Source: Cupriavidus pauculus (lineage in GTDB: Bacteria; Pseudomonadota; Gammaproteobacteria; Burkholderiales; Burkholderiaceae). From it: 64,000 nucleotides of DNA. This document shows positions 48,989 through 58,150 of the stretch, piece after piece. The stretch lies in NCBI RefSeq assembly GCF_008801835.1, contig NZ_VZOW01000015.1:62001-126000 (forward strand). The letters run 5' to 3'. The notes beneath the pieces are model-generated. The model was not told the origin of the DNA. It made no database searches and worked only from the letters and a program-made list of their open reading frames with translations. Positions within the stretch are counted from its first letter, which is position 1. Every line of letters starts with the position of its first letter. The translations under genes were made by a program, and so were the position numbers.

Positions 48989-49693
48989 ATGCCCCTGCCC
49001 CCCATGCCGAGCCGGCTCACCGTCATTGGCGAGCGTGAGAAGCCAGATCATCATCATCTTCCGGCCGATTCGATGTGCTATTTCTGGGGCGAGTACACGC
49101 CGCATGAACACACCGATGGCAAGAGGTGGGACTACTCGTCCACAAACAAGCTCATGAGCAATTTAAAGAAGAAGATGGATCGGGCGGGGCAGTGGGATTG
49201 GCACTACAAACAGGAGGCGATCCAAGATGCGGCGAATGCATTCGCGCGCAGTTGGAAATGGACCGACTTACACGAGACGCATCGCGTTGCGTTGATACCG
49301 ATTCCGCCCTCGAAGGCGCGAGCACACGCGTTGTACGATCCGAGAATGCTACAGGTTGTCCAGAACATTGCGCAGAGAGCCGGGTTGCCGCTTGACATAC
49401 GTGACTGTCTTTCGTTTAGCGGGAGATACGCTGCTAGTCATGAGACAGCGGATCGTCCGACACCCGACGAGCTTTACGAAGATCTGACATTTGACGCGAC
49501 GGTGGGCCGTCCAGGACAACCCCCCGGCGTCATCTTCTTGTTTGACGATATGCTCACGGCAGGTTCCCATTTCGTCGCCGTGAAGCGGCGGCTCGCGGAC
49601 GTCTTCGGCGACGTTCCTGTAGTGGGCAACTTTGTGGCACGGCGTATATTGCCGAACCCGTTTGCCGACTTCGATGACCTCGACGCAATCTAG
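48989..49693 (+). CDS. Phosphoribosyltransferase-fold protein (ComF-like)
   Basis: 234 residues. VIFLFDDMLTAGSHF (about 181-195) is the PRPP-binding loop of type I phosphoribosyltransferases, with ALIPIPPSKARAH earlier. There is no N-terminal zinc finger as in ComF. It lies 2 bp after the DprA-like stop, so the two form an operon. Base composition is AT-richer than the phage genes. It may make or use a nucleotide that the SLOG-fold partner senses; this is inference. Confidence 0.8.
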   Translation: MPLPPMPSRLTVIGEREKPDHHHLPADSMCYFWGEYTPHEHTDGKRWDYSSTNKLMSNLKKKMDRAGQWDWHYKQEAIQDAANAFARSWKWTDLHETHRVALIPIPPSKARAHALYDPRMLQVVQNIAQRAGLPLDIRDCLSFSGRYAASHETADRPTPDELYEDLTFDATVGRPGQPPGVIFLFDDMLTAGSHFVAVKRRLADVFGDVPVVGNFVARRILPNPFADFDDLDAI

Positions 49694-49713
49694 TCGCAAG
49701 CTAACAAGTCGGC

Positions 49714-50757
49714 TTAGAGACGTAGCGAATAGGGGTCAAACCGGACCACGTCCTGTCCCAGCCAGGAATTGACTTCCTGCAGCCGATCCTGCAATGGTTT
49801 TACCTCGTTTCGCGCGAAGACCAATGCCGCCTTCTCCGCATCCCCGAAGCCTCCGGTGTTATTCGGAATGATGCCCATCAGCTGCGGCGGCACGCGGTGC
49901 GCGGCGAGCTGGTCGTCGCGTGTCACGTTCTTGATGTTCCAGAACTCGTCCTTGGCCGCGACTTCAGACACCGGGATCAGCTGAATGCCTTCCTTCTTGC
50001 CGTTGGGCGCGTACATGAACAGGTTGCGGAAATTGCCGGGCCCCTTGCTGTTCTTGAGCGCCTCGCGCAGGTTGTCGACGTCTTCCTGTTTCTGCGCGGC
50101 GTCGGTCATGTACAGGATGAAACCTGCGTGACTGCCGTTCTTGTAGTAGCGTCGGCGAAACAACGTTGCCGACTCATTCAGCCAGGTCGCATTCAACGCC
50201 GACAGGTATTCGGGCAAGCCGTACACCTCTTGGTTGATGTCGGGCTCCATCAGATGAAAGATGCTGCCCGGTTTGAATTCGTGCTTGTCCTGCCAGTTCT
50301 GCACAAAGAAATACCGCGCGAGGTCCGTGCCGCGCCGCATGTACTTTGCAAGCGCCGGCTCCAATGCCGTCGGACGCCCTAGCGCATTGTCGCGGCGCTC
50401 CAGATACCCGTTGCCGAATACAAGGAAGTCCTGCACCCAGCGCGCAAACGAAGTGCGCGACAGCAGCTTGTGCGGGATGAATGTCGACACGAGGATGTTG
50501 CGTTTCACGTAGATGGGCGAGCTGTTATGGACGGCCGCGCGAAACGTGCGCGCCAGCCCGTCCCACGGCATCGGCGGCTCGAACCATTCGCCGACGCGCT
50601 GGCACTCGATGTAGTCGAGCAGCTCGCGACGGTCGAGCACGGCAACGGGATCGCCAAAGGAGAACGCCTCCATCGTCGCCGACGCAGGGGCCGTTGTGAC
50701 CGGTGGCGCGGCGTGCTTGATCACGTCCGGCGCGCGGCCTCTTTTCTTACGGGTCAT
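49714..50757 (-). CDS. Q: Portal protein (P2 gpQ)
   Basis: 347 residues, close to P2 Q (344). It has EAFSFGDPVAVLDRRELLDYIE, FLVFGNGYLERRDN and DAEKAALVFARNEVKPLQ, all typical of P2-type portals. The ATG overlaps the terminase stop by 4 bp. It starts the P2-like structural region and is transcribed leftward with P. Confidence 0.94.
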   Translation of the reverse strand: MTRKKRGRAPDVIKHAAPPVTTAPASATMEAFSFGDPVAVLDRRELLDYIECQRVGEWFEPPMPWDGLARTFRAAVHNSSPIYVKRNILVSTFIPHKLLSRTSFARWVQDFLVFGNGYLERRDNALGRPTALEPALAKYMRRGTDLARYFFVQNWQDKHEFKPGSIFHLMEPDINQEVYGLPEYLSALNATWLNESATLFRRRYYKNGSHAGFILYMTDAAQKQEDVDNLREALKNSKGPGNFRNLFMYAPNGKKEGIQLIPVSEVAAKDEFWNIKNVTRDDQLAAHRVPPQLMGIIPNNTGGFGDAEKAALVFARNEVKPLQDRLQEVNSWLGQDVVRFDPYSLRL

Positions 50758-52535
50758 GACAGCTCCATGATGCTGGTATTGGTGGTAGTGACGCCTTCGA
50801 GTGGTTCGTGTGCGATGGCGTGCATGCATGCCCACGCGAGGTCCGCGTGGCTTGTTTCTTCGGATCGGCCGGCCTGGTACGTGACGCGGCCGCCAGCCGC
50901 AGTGGTGGTCTTGCGGATCGACATGAACGAGGCAGCGAAGTCGGTCCACCCGGCGTCGAACTCCAGGCGCCCTTTGCTGATCACGTCGTGGGCCTTCAGC
51001 ACGAGGCCGGTCTTCACATCGACCGAGTAGGTGAAGCCCTCAGCATCGGGCCGGAACTTGATCACGAGCTGATAGACGGCATCGCCGATGCCGGTGCGAT
51101 CGATGCCGATGTATGCCACGTTGTAGCGCTCGGTGACGCGCTTGATGGCGGTTGCCTGCTCTTCGTAGTCGATGCCGCGGAATTGGTGTTTCTCCAGCAC
51201 GCGGAACTTTCCGCCCGGTACGAGCGGGGGCGCCACGACCACCAGCGCGGCACTGTCGCCACCGCCGCCGTTCGGGTCGTAGCCCACCCATACCTCACGA
51301 TTACCGAAAGGGCGGGGCGACCAATGGCGGAAGTCCTCCCACACCTCCCAGCTGTCGACCATGCCGCGCATGAGCATCGACAGCGGGAAGACAGAGGCCG
51401 TGTCATCGATGAAGCCGCACATCAGCAAGTTCTCGAAGTCCGCGTCGCTGTACTCCAGCCGCAACTGGTCGAGGTCGAACAGGTTGCAGCCACCGGCGAT
51501 GGCGTCTTCCACCGTGACGATCTGTTTCCACTGACCGTCCGCGCACCGCCGGCCGTCCTGCAGGTTCGCGTGGCTGACGTCAACGCGGATGTGGTCTTCC
51601 TTCTTCCGCCCGCGATTGAACAGCGCGCCAGACCAGAACGGGTACGCTTCGTGGGCAAGGCTCGAAGGCGTCGAGAAATATGTCTGCCGCCACTTCGAGT
51701 GGATGGCCATCCCGGAGGCCACCTTGCGCAGCTCTTGGAAGCGCTGGATCCAGAAGTACTCGTCCAGATAGAGGTTGCCGTGATAGCTCTGCGCGGTGCG
51801 TGCGTTTGTGCCGAGGAAATACAGCGTCGCGCCGTTCGGCAACACCATCGGCTCGCCCTTCAGCTCCACGCCGGCAGCATCCTTCGCGAACTGGATGATG
51901 TATTGCTTGAAAACGTGGGCCTGCGCCTTGCTGGCCGACAAGAAAATCTGATTGCGCCCCGTGCTCAACGCATCAATGAAGGCCTCCCGTGCGAAATACC
52001 ACGTGGCACCGATCTGGCGGCTCTTCAGAACATTGCGGATACGCTCTGTGAGACCCGCTTCGTACCAGGCACGCTGGTAGTCGAACATTGAATCCTTGAA
52101 CGCCTCGACGAGTCGCTCCTGTTCCTCTTCGCTGATCGCGTTGCGCTCGGGGGCGCGCCGTGGTCCCTTGTTTCGATTTGCGACTTTCGGGTTCAGGTCC
52201 GCTTCGTTGCCGCTGTCCTCATACCGGCGCACACGCGCTAGTCGCTCGATCTGCCGCCCAAGCAGATCGATCTCCTTGAAGTCCTTTCCCTCCTTGTTCT
52301 CTTTCGCGATCAACTGCGCCATGCGCGTCTCGAGATTTGAACCTACGCGCGTCACGGCGTCAGCCCGGTCCCACTGTTCGCGCTGCTTCCAGCTGTGAAT
52401 CGTGGACGGCTTCTTGCCAAGCATCTCGGCGATGCGGGCCACGCGATAGCCCTGCCAGTAGAGCGCGCGCGCAATGCGACGCGGCTCCATCTCGGGGTCC
52501 AGCGAAAGCGAGGTGATGGGCTGAAGCGTAGTCAT
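50754..52535 (-). CDS. P: Terminase ATPase subunit (P2 gpP)
   Basis: 593 residues, near P2 P (590). The N-terminus (ARALYWQGYRVARIAEMLGKKPSTIHSWK) is a helix-turn-helix, followed by the ATPase part (LKSRQIGATWYFAREA) and a C-terminal nuclease-like domain with VGYDPNGGGG. It packages DNA with gpM. It is divergent from the scaffold gene, as in P2, and shares the intergenic dyad. Confidence 0.94.
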   Translation of the reverse strand: MTTLQPITSLSLDPEMEPRRIARALYWQGYRVARIAEMLGKKPSTIHSWKQREQWDRADAVTRVGSNLETRMAQLIAKENKEGKDFKEIDLLGRQIERLARVRRYEDSGNEADLNPKVANRNKGPRRAPERNAISEEEQERLVEAFKDSMFDYQRAWYEAGLTERIRNVLKSRQIGATWYFAREAFIDALSTGRNQIFLSASKAQAHVFKQYIIQFAKDAAGVELKGEPMVLPNGATLYFLGTNARTAQSYHGNLYLDEYFWIQRFQELRKVASGMAIHSKWRQTYFSTPSSLAHEAYPFWSGALFNRGRKKEDHIRVDVSHANLQDGRRCADGQWKQIVTVEDAIAGGCNLFDLDQLRLEYSDADFENLLMCGFIDDTASVFPLSMLMRGMVDSWEVWEDFRHWSPRPFGNREVWVGYDPNGGGGDSAALVVVAPPLVPGGKFRVLEKHQFRGIDYEEQATAIKRVTERYNVAYIGIDRTGIGDAVYQLVIKFRPDAEGFTYSVDVKTGLVLKAHDVISKGRLEFDAGWTDFAASFMSIRKTTTAAGGRVTYQAGRSEETSHADLAWACMHAIAHEPLEGVTTTNTSIMELS

Positions 52536-52579
52536 GCCGCAACGCTACCGTCCGCGCGCGCGCGTGCCACGTGGCGCGT

Positions 52580-52602
52580 GTTGTCACTGCCGCCTGCACA
52601 AC
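52580..52602. promoter_or_regulatory. Late promoter activator-type dyad (P/O)
   Basis: GTTGT-N13-ACAAC between the divergent P and O genes, matching in layout the dyad before gene V. P2 has Ogr-dependent late promoters PP and PO here, bound at TGT-N12-ACA elements. Spacer 13 rather than 12 is noted. Confidence 0.6.
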
Positions 52603-52685
52603 ACGATTGCATTGCCCGCGCGTGGCGGCACGCCGAACATGGCAGCACGAACACACCACACCGAATCACCATCGAAGAGGAATCC

Positions 52686-53537
52686 ATGGCCGGCAAGAAC
52701 ACGAAGTTTTTCCGCATCGCCACCGAAGGCGCAACCAGCGATGGGCGCGTGATCGACCGTCAGATGATCCTGCAGATGGCCGCCAGCTACGACCCGAACA
52801 CGTATGGCGCGCGCATCAACATGGAACACATTCGCGGGTACGACCCAACCGGCCTCTTCAAGGCATACGGCGATGTGCTGGCACTGAAGGCCGAAGAGCA
52901 GGACGGCAAGATGCGCCTGTTCGCACAACTCGACCCCACTGCCGAACTGATTGCCTTCAACAAGGCCCGGCAGAAAGTGTTCTGCTCGATGGAGGTGAAT
53001 CCGGACTTTGCCGACACTGGCGAGGCATATCTGACCGGCCTGGCTGTGACCGACAACCCGGCAAGCCTCGGCTGCGAGATGCTGGCCTTCAGCGCCAAAG
53101 CCAAGGTGAATCCGCTAGCCGAGCGCAAGCAGGATCCGCAGAACCTGTTCACCGAGGCCGTGGAAGTCATCTTTGACTTCGGCGAGGAAAAGCCCGTCGA
53201 GAAGGGCAAGGATTCATCCAGCCTGACCGAATCGATCAAGCGCATGTTCGGCCGTCAGGACAAGAGCGACGCCGCCAACCAGGCGAAGCATGCCGACGCG
53301 AGCGAAGCAGTGACGGCGCTGGCCGGCGAAGTGAAGGCGCTGAGCGACAAATTCAGCAAGGTGCTGCAGGCCGTCGAGACGGTGGCTGGGCAGGTGGACA
53401 AGCTGCAGGAAGAGCAGTCCGCTGCCAGCAAGGAATTCTCCACGCTAAAGAGGGAGCTGGAGAACACCGAGACGTTCACGAAGAGACCGCCGGCCACGGG
53501 CGGCAGCGGCGACGCCGCAATTAAGACCGACTGCTGA
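52686..53537 (+). CDS. O: Capsid scaffold / protease (P2 gpO)
   Basis: 283 residues, exactly the P2 O range. The ATG of MAGKNTKFFRIATEG follows GAGGA. Catalytic candidates include the His in NMEHIRGY and the Ser in FCSMEVNP, and the C-terminal third is coiled-coil scaffold (VKALSDKFSKVLQAVETVAGQ). It directs capsid assembly and cleaves N, O and Q. A longer upstream reading would run into the P promoter region and is rejected. Confidence 0.93.
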   Translation: MAGKNTKFFRIATEGATSDGRVIDRQMILQMAASYDPNTYGARINMEHIRGYDPTGLFKAYGDVLALKAEEQDGKMRLFAQLDPTAELIAFNKARQKVFCSMEVNPDFADTGEAYLTGLAVTDNPASLGCEMLAFSAKAKVNPLAERKQDPQNLFTEAVEVIFDFGEEKPVEKGKDSSSLTESIKRMFGRQDKSDAANQAKHADASEAVTALAGEVKALSDKFSKVLQAVETVAGQVDKLQEEQSAASKEFSTLKRELENTETFTKRPPATGGSGDAAIKTDC

Positions 53538-53585
53538 GCCGGCACCCGGACAGCGACTCCATAACCCATACCCGGAGCCAACTCT

Positions 53586-54608
53586 ATGCGTAACGATACC
53601 CGCCGGATGTACACGGCGTACGAAGGCGAAATCGCCAAACTGAACGGCGTTGAACGCGTTGACCGCAAATTCAGCGTGCAACCGAGCGTCCAGCAGCGGC
53701 TGGAAACGAAGGTGCAGGAATCGAGTGAATTCCTCCAGCAGATCAACGTTCATGGCGTGCTGGAGCAGGAAGGCGAGAAGATCGGCCTCGGCGTGTCCGG
53801 CCCGGTGGCCGGCACCACCGACACGACGGTCAAGGACCGGCAGACCAGCGACATTGCGACGCTGGATGGTCGCAAGTACCGTTGCGAGCAGACCAACTCG
53901 GACACCCACATTACCTACCAGCGCCTGGACGCGTGGGCGAAGTTCCCCGACTTCCAGACGCGCATTCGTGATGCGATCCTGCGCCGCCAGGCGCTCGATC
54001 GCATCATGATCGGCTTCAACGGCATCGCCCGCGCTGCCACGTCCGACCGGGCAGCCAACCCGATGCTGCAGGATGTCAACAAGGGCTGGCTGCAACACTT
54101 GCGCGAGGAAGCTGAAGAGCGCGTGATGAATGGCGGAAAGGTCGAAGGCAAAATCGTGGTCGGTGGCAAAGACACCGACGCCACCCGCGACTATGCGAGT
54201 CTCGACGCCCTCGTGTTCGATGTGGTCAACCACCTCATCGCCCCGTGGTACGCGGAAGATCCGGATCTCGTGGTGATCTGCGGCCGCCAGTTGCTGGCCG
54301 ACAAGTATTTCCCGCTGCTGAACAAGGACCGCGACCCCACCCAGAAGATCGCTGCGGACATGATCATCAGCCAGAAGCGTATCGGCAACCTGCCGGCCGT
54401 TCGCGTGCCGTACTTTCCGCCGAATGCGCTGATGGTCACGCGCCTGGACAACCTGTCCATCTACTGGCAGGAGGGCGCACGTCGTCGCACGATCCTCGAC
54501 AACGCCAAGCGTGACCGCATCGAGAACTACGAATCGAGCAACGACGCGTACGTTATCGAAGACCTGGCCTGCGCTGCTATGGCCGAAAACATCGTGGTGC
54601 AGGAATGA
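53586..54608 (+). CDS. N: Major capsid protein (P2 gpN)
   Basis: 340 residues, as in P2 N (357). It begins MRNDTRRMYTAYEGEIAKLN and has KFSVQPSVQQRLETKVQESSEFL, the cleavage-region pattern seen in P2-type capsids. It is HK97-fold and processed by gpO. The stop overlaps gpM by 4 bp. Confidence 0.95.
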   Translation: MRNDTRRMYTAYEGEIAKLNGVERVDRKFSVQPSVQQRLETKVQESSEFLQQINVHGVLEQEGEKIGLGVSGPVAGTTDTTVKDRQTSDIATLDGRKYRCEQTNSDTHITYQRLDAWAKFPDFQTRIRDAILRRQALDRIMIGFNGIARAATSDRAANPMLQDVNKGWLQHLREEAEERVMNGGKVEGKIVVGGKDTDATRDYASLDALVFDVVNHLIAPWYAEDPDLVVICGRQLLADKYFPLLNKDRDPTQKIAADMIISQKRIGNLPAVRVPYFPPNALMVTRLDNLSIYWQEGARRRTILDNAKRDRIENYESSNDAYVIEDLACAAMAENIVVQE

Positions 54609-55327
54609 CAAGCCCCGCCCGCAAGCATTTCCTGCGCGCGACGGCGGCCTCCGTGGCAGCGGCTTCGGCCGCGGCGAATCCGATGCGTCATGCCACCGGC
54701 CACGAACTGATGCTCGCGCAACTCGCTGAGCACAAGCGCGCCCTGAAACAGATCCAGTCCATCGAACGCAAGGCCGAGGCTAAGCGCAAGATGCTGCCCG
54801 AGTACTCCGATTGGGTGCAGGGCACGTTGGACGCGGATACGGGCGTGCAGGACGAAGTGTTCATGACCGTCATGGTCTGGCACATCGATGTCGGCGATTT
54901 TGCCGGCGCCCTGCCCCTCGCGCGCTACGGCATCCGCCACGGCCTGGTCATGCCCGACCAGTACCAGCGCACTACGGCGTGCCTGATCGCGGAGGAATAC
55001 GCCGCGATGGCCATCAAGGCGGTCGAGGCCGGGCAGCCGGTCGACGCGGAAGCGCTGGCCGAGGTGACGCAGCTCGTGGAAGGCCAAGACATGCCCGACG
55101 AAGTGCGCGCCAAGCTCCACAAGGCGCTGGGCTATGTGGCGCTGGCTCAGGTCGACGGCCTGCCGTCGGCGGCGCAACAGCAGTCATGCCGGCGCTTCGC
55201 ACTCGACCACCTGCAGCGTGCCCTGCAGCTCCACGACAAGGTCGGCGTGAAAAAGGATATCGAGCGCGTGGAGCGTGACATCAAAAATGCTGGCCCCGCC
55301 CCCTCACAGGAGGAAGGCAAGGGCTGA
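54605..55327 (+). CDS. M: Terminase endonuclease subunit (P2 gpM)
   Basis: 240 residues, near P2 M (247). MTSPARKHFLRATAASVAAA at the start and LPEYSDWVQGTLDADTG, then GIRHGLVMPDQYQRTTACLIAEEYA, match the family. It cuts cos and pairs with gpP. A 4-bp overlap couples it to N. Confidence 0.93.
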   Translation: MTSPARKHFLRATAASVAAASAAANPMRHATGHELMLAQLAEHKRALKQIQSIERKAEAKRKMLPEYSDWVQGTLDADTGVQDEVFMTVMVWHIDVGDFAGALPLARYGIRHGLVMPDQYQRTTACLIAEEYAAMAIKAVEAGQPVDAEALAEVTQLVEGQDMPDEVRAKLHKALGYVALAQVDGLPSAAQQQSCRRFALDHLQRALQLHDKVGVKKDIERVERDIKNAGPAPSQEEGKG

Positions 55328-55439
55328 CACCGAGCGTGACCCCGCGCATCAGGCGGCACGGGGTGCCCGCAGGGCGCGCCGCAAGGCCAACCCGAACGGT
55401 CACCCCGTCCACCGCCTCCCCCACTCCGACGGCGTACTC

Positions 55440-55907
55440 ATGTCTTCCTTCTTCGCATCCGCTCCGGCGCAGTCCGACGTCAACGCCATCGGCAACGATG
55501 GCTTCTTTCCCGACATCGATGTCGACGTGGCGATGGTGGCCATGCGGCAAGACGGCACCGTCACCACCGAGCGGCTGCGAGCCGCCCTGGTCGAAGCGGT
55601 GCTCTCGGTGAATGAAGATCTAGAAGGCTGGGCATCCACGCAGAAGGCGGCTGGGATCAACACACTCGCTGACGTCCCGGCGAATAAGGTCGACGGCAAG
55701 TCCGCGCACATCCACCGCTATTTGCGTGCGGTGTACTGCGAGGCGCGTGCCGGCCTGATTGAGCGATATCGCGACTATGACGCCACGGCCGATGGGGATC
55801 GCAAGGCCGAGGCGCTCATGCAGGCGGTCGAGGATCTGCGGCGCGACGCCCGGTGGGCAGTCAGCGACATTGTCGGTCGCCAGCGCAGCACGGTGGAGCT
55901 GATCTGA
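55440..55907 (+). CDS. L: Head completion protein (P2 gpL)
   Basis: 155 residues from the ATG of MSSFFASAPAQSDVN (P2 L is 169). It includes NDGFFPDIDVDVAMVAMRQDGTVTTERLRAALVEA, the L pattern. Upstream in-frame start codons would place it inside gpM. It stabilises filled heads. The stop overlaps gpX (TGATG). Confidence 0.9.
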   Translation: MSSFFASAPAQSDVNAIGNDGFFPDIDVDVAMVAMRQDGTVTTERLRAALVEAVLSVNEDLEGWASTQKAAGINTLADVPANKVDGKSAHIHRYLRAVYCEARAGLIERYRDYDATADGDRKAEALMQAVEDLRRDARWAVSDIVGRQRSTVELI

Positions 55908-56110
55908 TGCGAGTGATCGCGATGCAAGGTGACACGGTGGACGCGATCTGTCATCGCGTCTATGGCCAGACGGCCGGCATCACTGAAGCAGTGCTCGAAG
56001 CAAATCGAGGGCTGGCCGATCTCGGTCCCGTCCTTCCCCATGGCACGGTCATAGACCTGCCTGACCTTCCCCAACAGGCGGACGTGAAGCGCGTCCAGCT
56101 GTGGGACTGA
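55907..56110 (+). CDS. X: Tail protein (P2 gpX)
   Basis: 67 residues, exactly as P2 X (67). LysM-like pattern: AMQGDTVDAICHRVYGQTAGITEAVLEANRGLA...GTVIDLPD. It is needed for tail assembly. Its ATG overlaps the L stop. Confidence 0.9.
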   Translation: MRVIAMQGDTVDAICHRVYGQTAGITEAVLEANRGLADLGPVLPHGTVIDLPDLPQQADVKRVQLWD

Positions 56111-56126
56111 ACCCCAAGGATGAACC

Positions 56127-56516
56127 ATGGCTGAACCCATCTCCACCAGCTCGACCGCCGCGCTCGCGGTAACGGGCATCGGTGCGGTCACGCTGCTGCC
56201 TGGTGTCGACGCCGCGACGGTGCTCGGCGCATTTGCTGGCGCTGCCGTCTTCGCGCTCAATTCCGACGAGCTGTCGACGGGCAAGAAGATCGCTTTCCTG
56301 ATGCTGTCCATCGTCATGGGGTGGCTCGCCGCGCCGCTGGCGGCTTCATTGATCGCTCGCATCCTGCCTGCGGACACCGAAGTCAGCCACGGTGTCGGCG
56401 CGCTGGTGGCTTCGGCAGTGCTCGTAAAGCTGCTGCTGGCGCTGATCCGGCTGGCGGACAACAGCGATCGCCTTGTCGCCCTGTTTCGGGGAAACAACGA
56501 CGGAGGTGCCAAGTGA
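56127..56516 (+). CDS. Putative holin or membrane protein of the lysis module (first)
   Basis: 129 residues with two to three hydrophobic segments (ALAVTGIGAVTLLPGVDAATVLGAFAGAAVFAL, IAFLMLSIVMGWLAAPLAA, ALVASAVLVKLLLALIRLA). It is in the position of P2 Y but longer and related to holin-like proteins of Burkholderia and Ralstonia P2 phages. The stop overlaps the next GTG. Confidence 0.7.
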   Translation: MAEPISTSSTAALAVTGIGAVTLLPGVDAATVLGAFAGAAVFALNSDELSTGKKIAFLMLSIVMGWLAAPLAASLIARILPADTEVSHGVGALVASAVLVKLLLALIRLADNSDRLVALFRGNNDGGAK

Positions 56517-56860
56517 AGACCCTGTTCGCTATCCAGGCGTTGATGTGCGCGCTGATTGCCACGCGCCTGCTGTTCTTTCGGCGCGAAGGTGCCATCCACC
56601 GCCCTTGGGCAGCAAGGCTTGCCTATGCCCTGATCGTGATGGCAGGCACGGTAACCATCGGCGTTCTTTTCGGACGATACGGATGGGCGCTTCTGGCCAT
56701 GAACGGCATCACTGCGGTGCTATGCATCGCCATCTATGCCGTCCGCGGCAACGTGGTCGAGCTGTTCCGCATCACCGGGCTGGATCCCGACGGTGATAGC
56801 GAATCTCTTCTGTTGCGATTGCTTCGGAGATCGAATCATGACGCTACTGCGACGCGGTGA
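56513..56860 (+). CDS. Putative holin or membrane protein of the lysis module (second)
   Basis: 115 residues, GTG start overlapping the previous stop. Three membrane segments (LFAIQALMCALIATRLLFF, LAYALIVMAGTVTIGVLFG, WALLAMNGITAVLCIAIYAV). It may pair with the first small membrane protein as holin and antiholin. It overlaps the endolysin start by 23 bp. Confidence 0.72.
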   Translation: MKTLFAIQALMCALIATRLLFFRREGAIHRPWAARLAYALIVMAGTVTIGVLFGRYGWALLAMNGITAVLCIAIYAVRGNVVELFRITGLDPDGDSESLLLRLLRRSNHDATATR

Positions 56861-57644
56861 CGTAGGCGCCGAGGTACGCGAGCTGCAACGGCTGCTGCGC
56901 GTGCGGGGCGCCCGCCTCGAACTGACCGGCGCATTTGATGACGCGACTGCAGCAGCCGTGGCGGTGGCGCAGGCTCGCTACGGCCTGGTCTTAGATGGGG
57001 TGGTCGGCAATAAGACGCTGCTGGCGCTGCAGCTCGACGGACGCAGCCCCGGCCACCTAGGCGCGGAGGATCTGCGCCGTGCGGCGGCAACGCTTGACGT
57101 GAAGCTGGCTGCCGTACGTGCGGTCAATGAAGTGGAAAGCAAAGGATCGGGATTTCTGCCTGATGGCCGCCCGGTGATTCTCTTTGAGCGCCACATCATG
57201 TACCGGCAACTGCGGGCCGCCGGCCATGACGCGGATCAACGCGCCCGCCAGTACCCGAACGTCGTCAACCCGGTACGAGGCGGATACATGGGCAAGGCCG
57301 CGGAGCACATGCGGCTGGCGCAGGCTGCTGGGCTCGACCAGGCGTGCGCGCTCGCCTCGGCAAGCTGGGGATTGTTCCAAGTCATGGGCTACCACTGGGA
57401 GCGCCTTGGCTATGCCAACGTGCATGTCTTTGCCGATGCCATGCGCAGCGGCGAATCGCAGCAATTGGATGCCTTCGTGCAGTTCATCGCGACCGATCCC
57501 ACTCTCCACAAGGCGTTGAAGGGTCTGAAGTGGGCGGCATTCGCCTCTGGCTACAACGGCCCGGCTTACAAGGACAACCTCTACGACGTGAAGCTGGCCC
57601 GCGCTTTTGCCCGCTACGAGGCCGAGGAACAGGTGCCCGCATGA
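56838..57644 (+). CDS. Endolysin: peptidoglycan-binding plus N-acetylmuramidase
   Basis: 268 residues. The N-terminal PG_binding_1 domain (RRGDVGAEVRELQRLLRVRG...) is followed by a DUF3380-type N-acetylmuramidase (AVNEVESKGSGFLPDGRPVILFERHIMYRQL, then SASWGLFQVMGYHW), with the catalytic Glu in NEVES. There is no signal peptide, so release depends on the holin. It takes the slot of P2 K. Its stop overlaps the Rz start. Confidence 0.9.
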   Translation: MTLLRRGDVGAEVRELQRLLRVRGARLELTGAFDDATAAAVAVAQARYGLVLDGVVGNKTLLALQLDGRSPGHLGAEDLRRAAATLDVKLAAVRAVNEVESKGSGFLPDGRPVILFERHIMYRQLRAAGHDADQRARQYPNVVNPVRGGYMGKAAEHMRLAQAAGLDQACALASASWGLFQVMGYHWERLGYANVHVFADAMRSGESQQLDAFVQFIATDPTLHKALKGLKWAAFASGYNGPAYKDNLYDVKLARAFARYEAEEQVPA

Positions 57645-58150
57645 ACCGCTCCCTTGCCATCGCGCTGGCCGCTGTTCTGACCCTGTTGGTCGCCGCTGGC
57701 GCCGGCGCCTGGTTCACAGACCGATATCGTGAAGCCGTCCGGCGCGCAGCCGCATCGGAAGCCATGGTGGCGTCGCTGCGCGCCCAGCTCGACAGCACCG
57801 ATGCCAGTGTTGTCGAAGTCATCAAGTACGTCGACCGCGTGCAGACCATCCATGTGAACGGCGACACCATCGTTAAGGAGATTCCCCGTTATGTCACGGT
57901 CGTTGCTGATGCCGCTTGTACTGTGCCTGGTGGCTTTGTCCGCCTGCACGACGCCGCCGCCACCGGTAGCATGCTCGATTCGGATCCCGGAGGCGCTGAT
58001 GCAGCCCCCTCAGGGATTCCGCTCTCTGCCGTCGCCGGCATCGTCGCCGGGAACTACACCACCGGCCGCGTCAACGCCGCTCGACTGACAGCGCTGCAGG
58101 ACACCCTACGCGCGCAAGGGGTGACGATCATCGGGGAGCCCGCGCAATGA
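57641..58150 (+). CDS. i-spanin (Rz-like)
   Basis: 169 residues. One N-terminal membrane segment (LAIALAAVLTLLVAAGAGAWF), then a helical periplasmic part (YREAVRRAAASEAMVASLRAQL). It carries an embedded Rz1 reading frame, the hallmark of spanin pairs. It fuses inner and outer membranes at lysis. Confidence 0.85.
   Translation: MNRSLAIALAAVLTLLVAAGAGAWFTDRYREAVRRAAASEAMVASLRAQLDSTDASVVEVIKYVDRVQTIHVNGDTIVKEIPRYVTVVADAACTVPGGFVRLHDAAATGSMLDSDPGGADAAPSGIPLSAVAGIVAGNYTTGRVNAARLTALQDTLRAQGVTIIGEPAQ
57891..58088 (+). CDS. o-spanin (Rz1-like) lipoprotein, nested in Rz
   Basis: 65 residues in the +1 frame inside Rz. The signal peptide and lipobox (MSRSLLMPLVLCLVALSAC) end in the Cys to be acylated, followed by TTPPPP, a proline-rich region as in Rz1. 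It pairs with the i-spanin. Confidence 0.85.
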   Translation: MSRSLLMPLVLCLVALSACTTPPPPVACSIRIPEALMQPPQGFRSLPSPASSPGTTPPAASTPLD

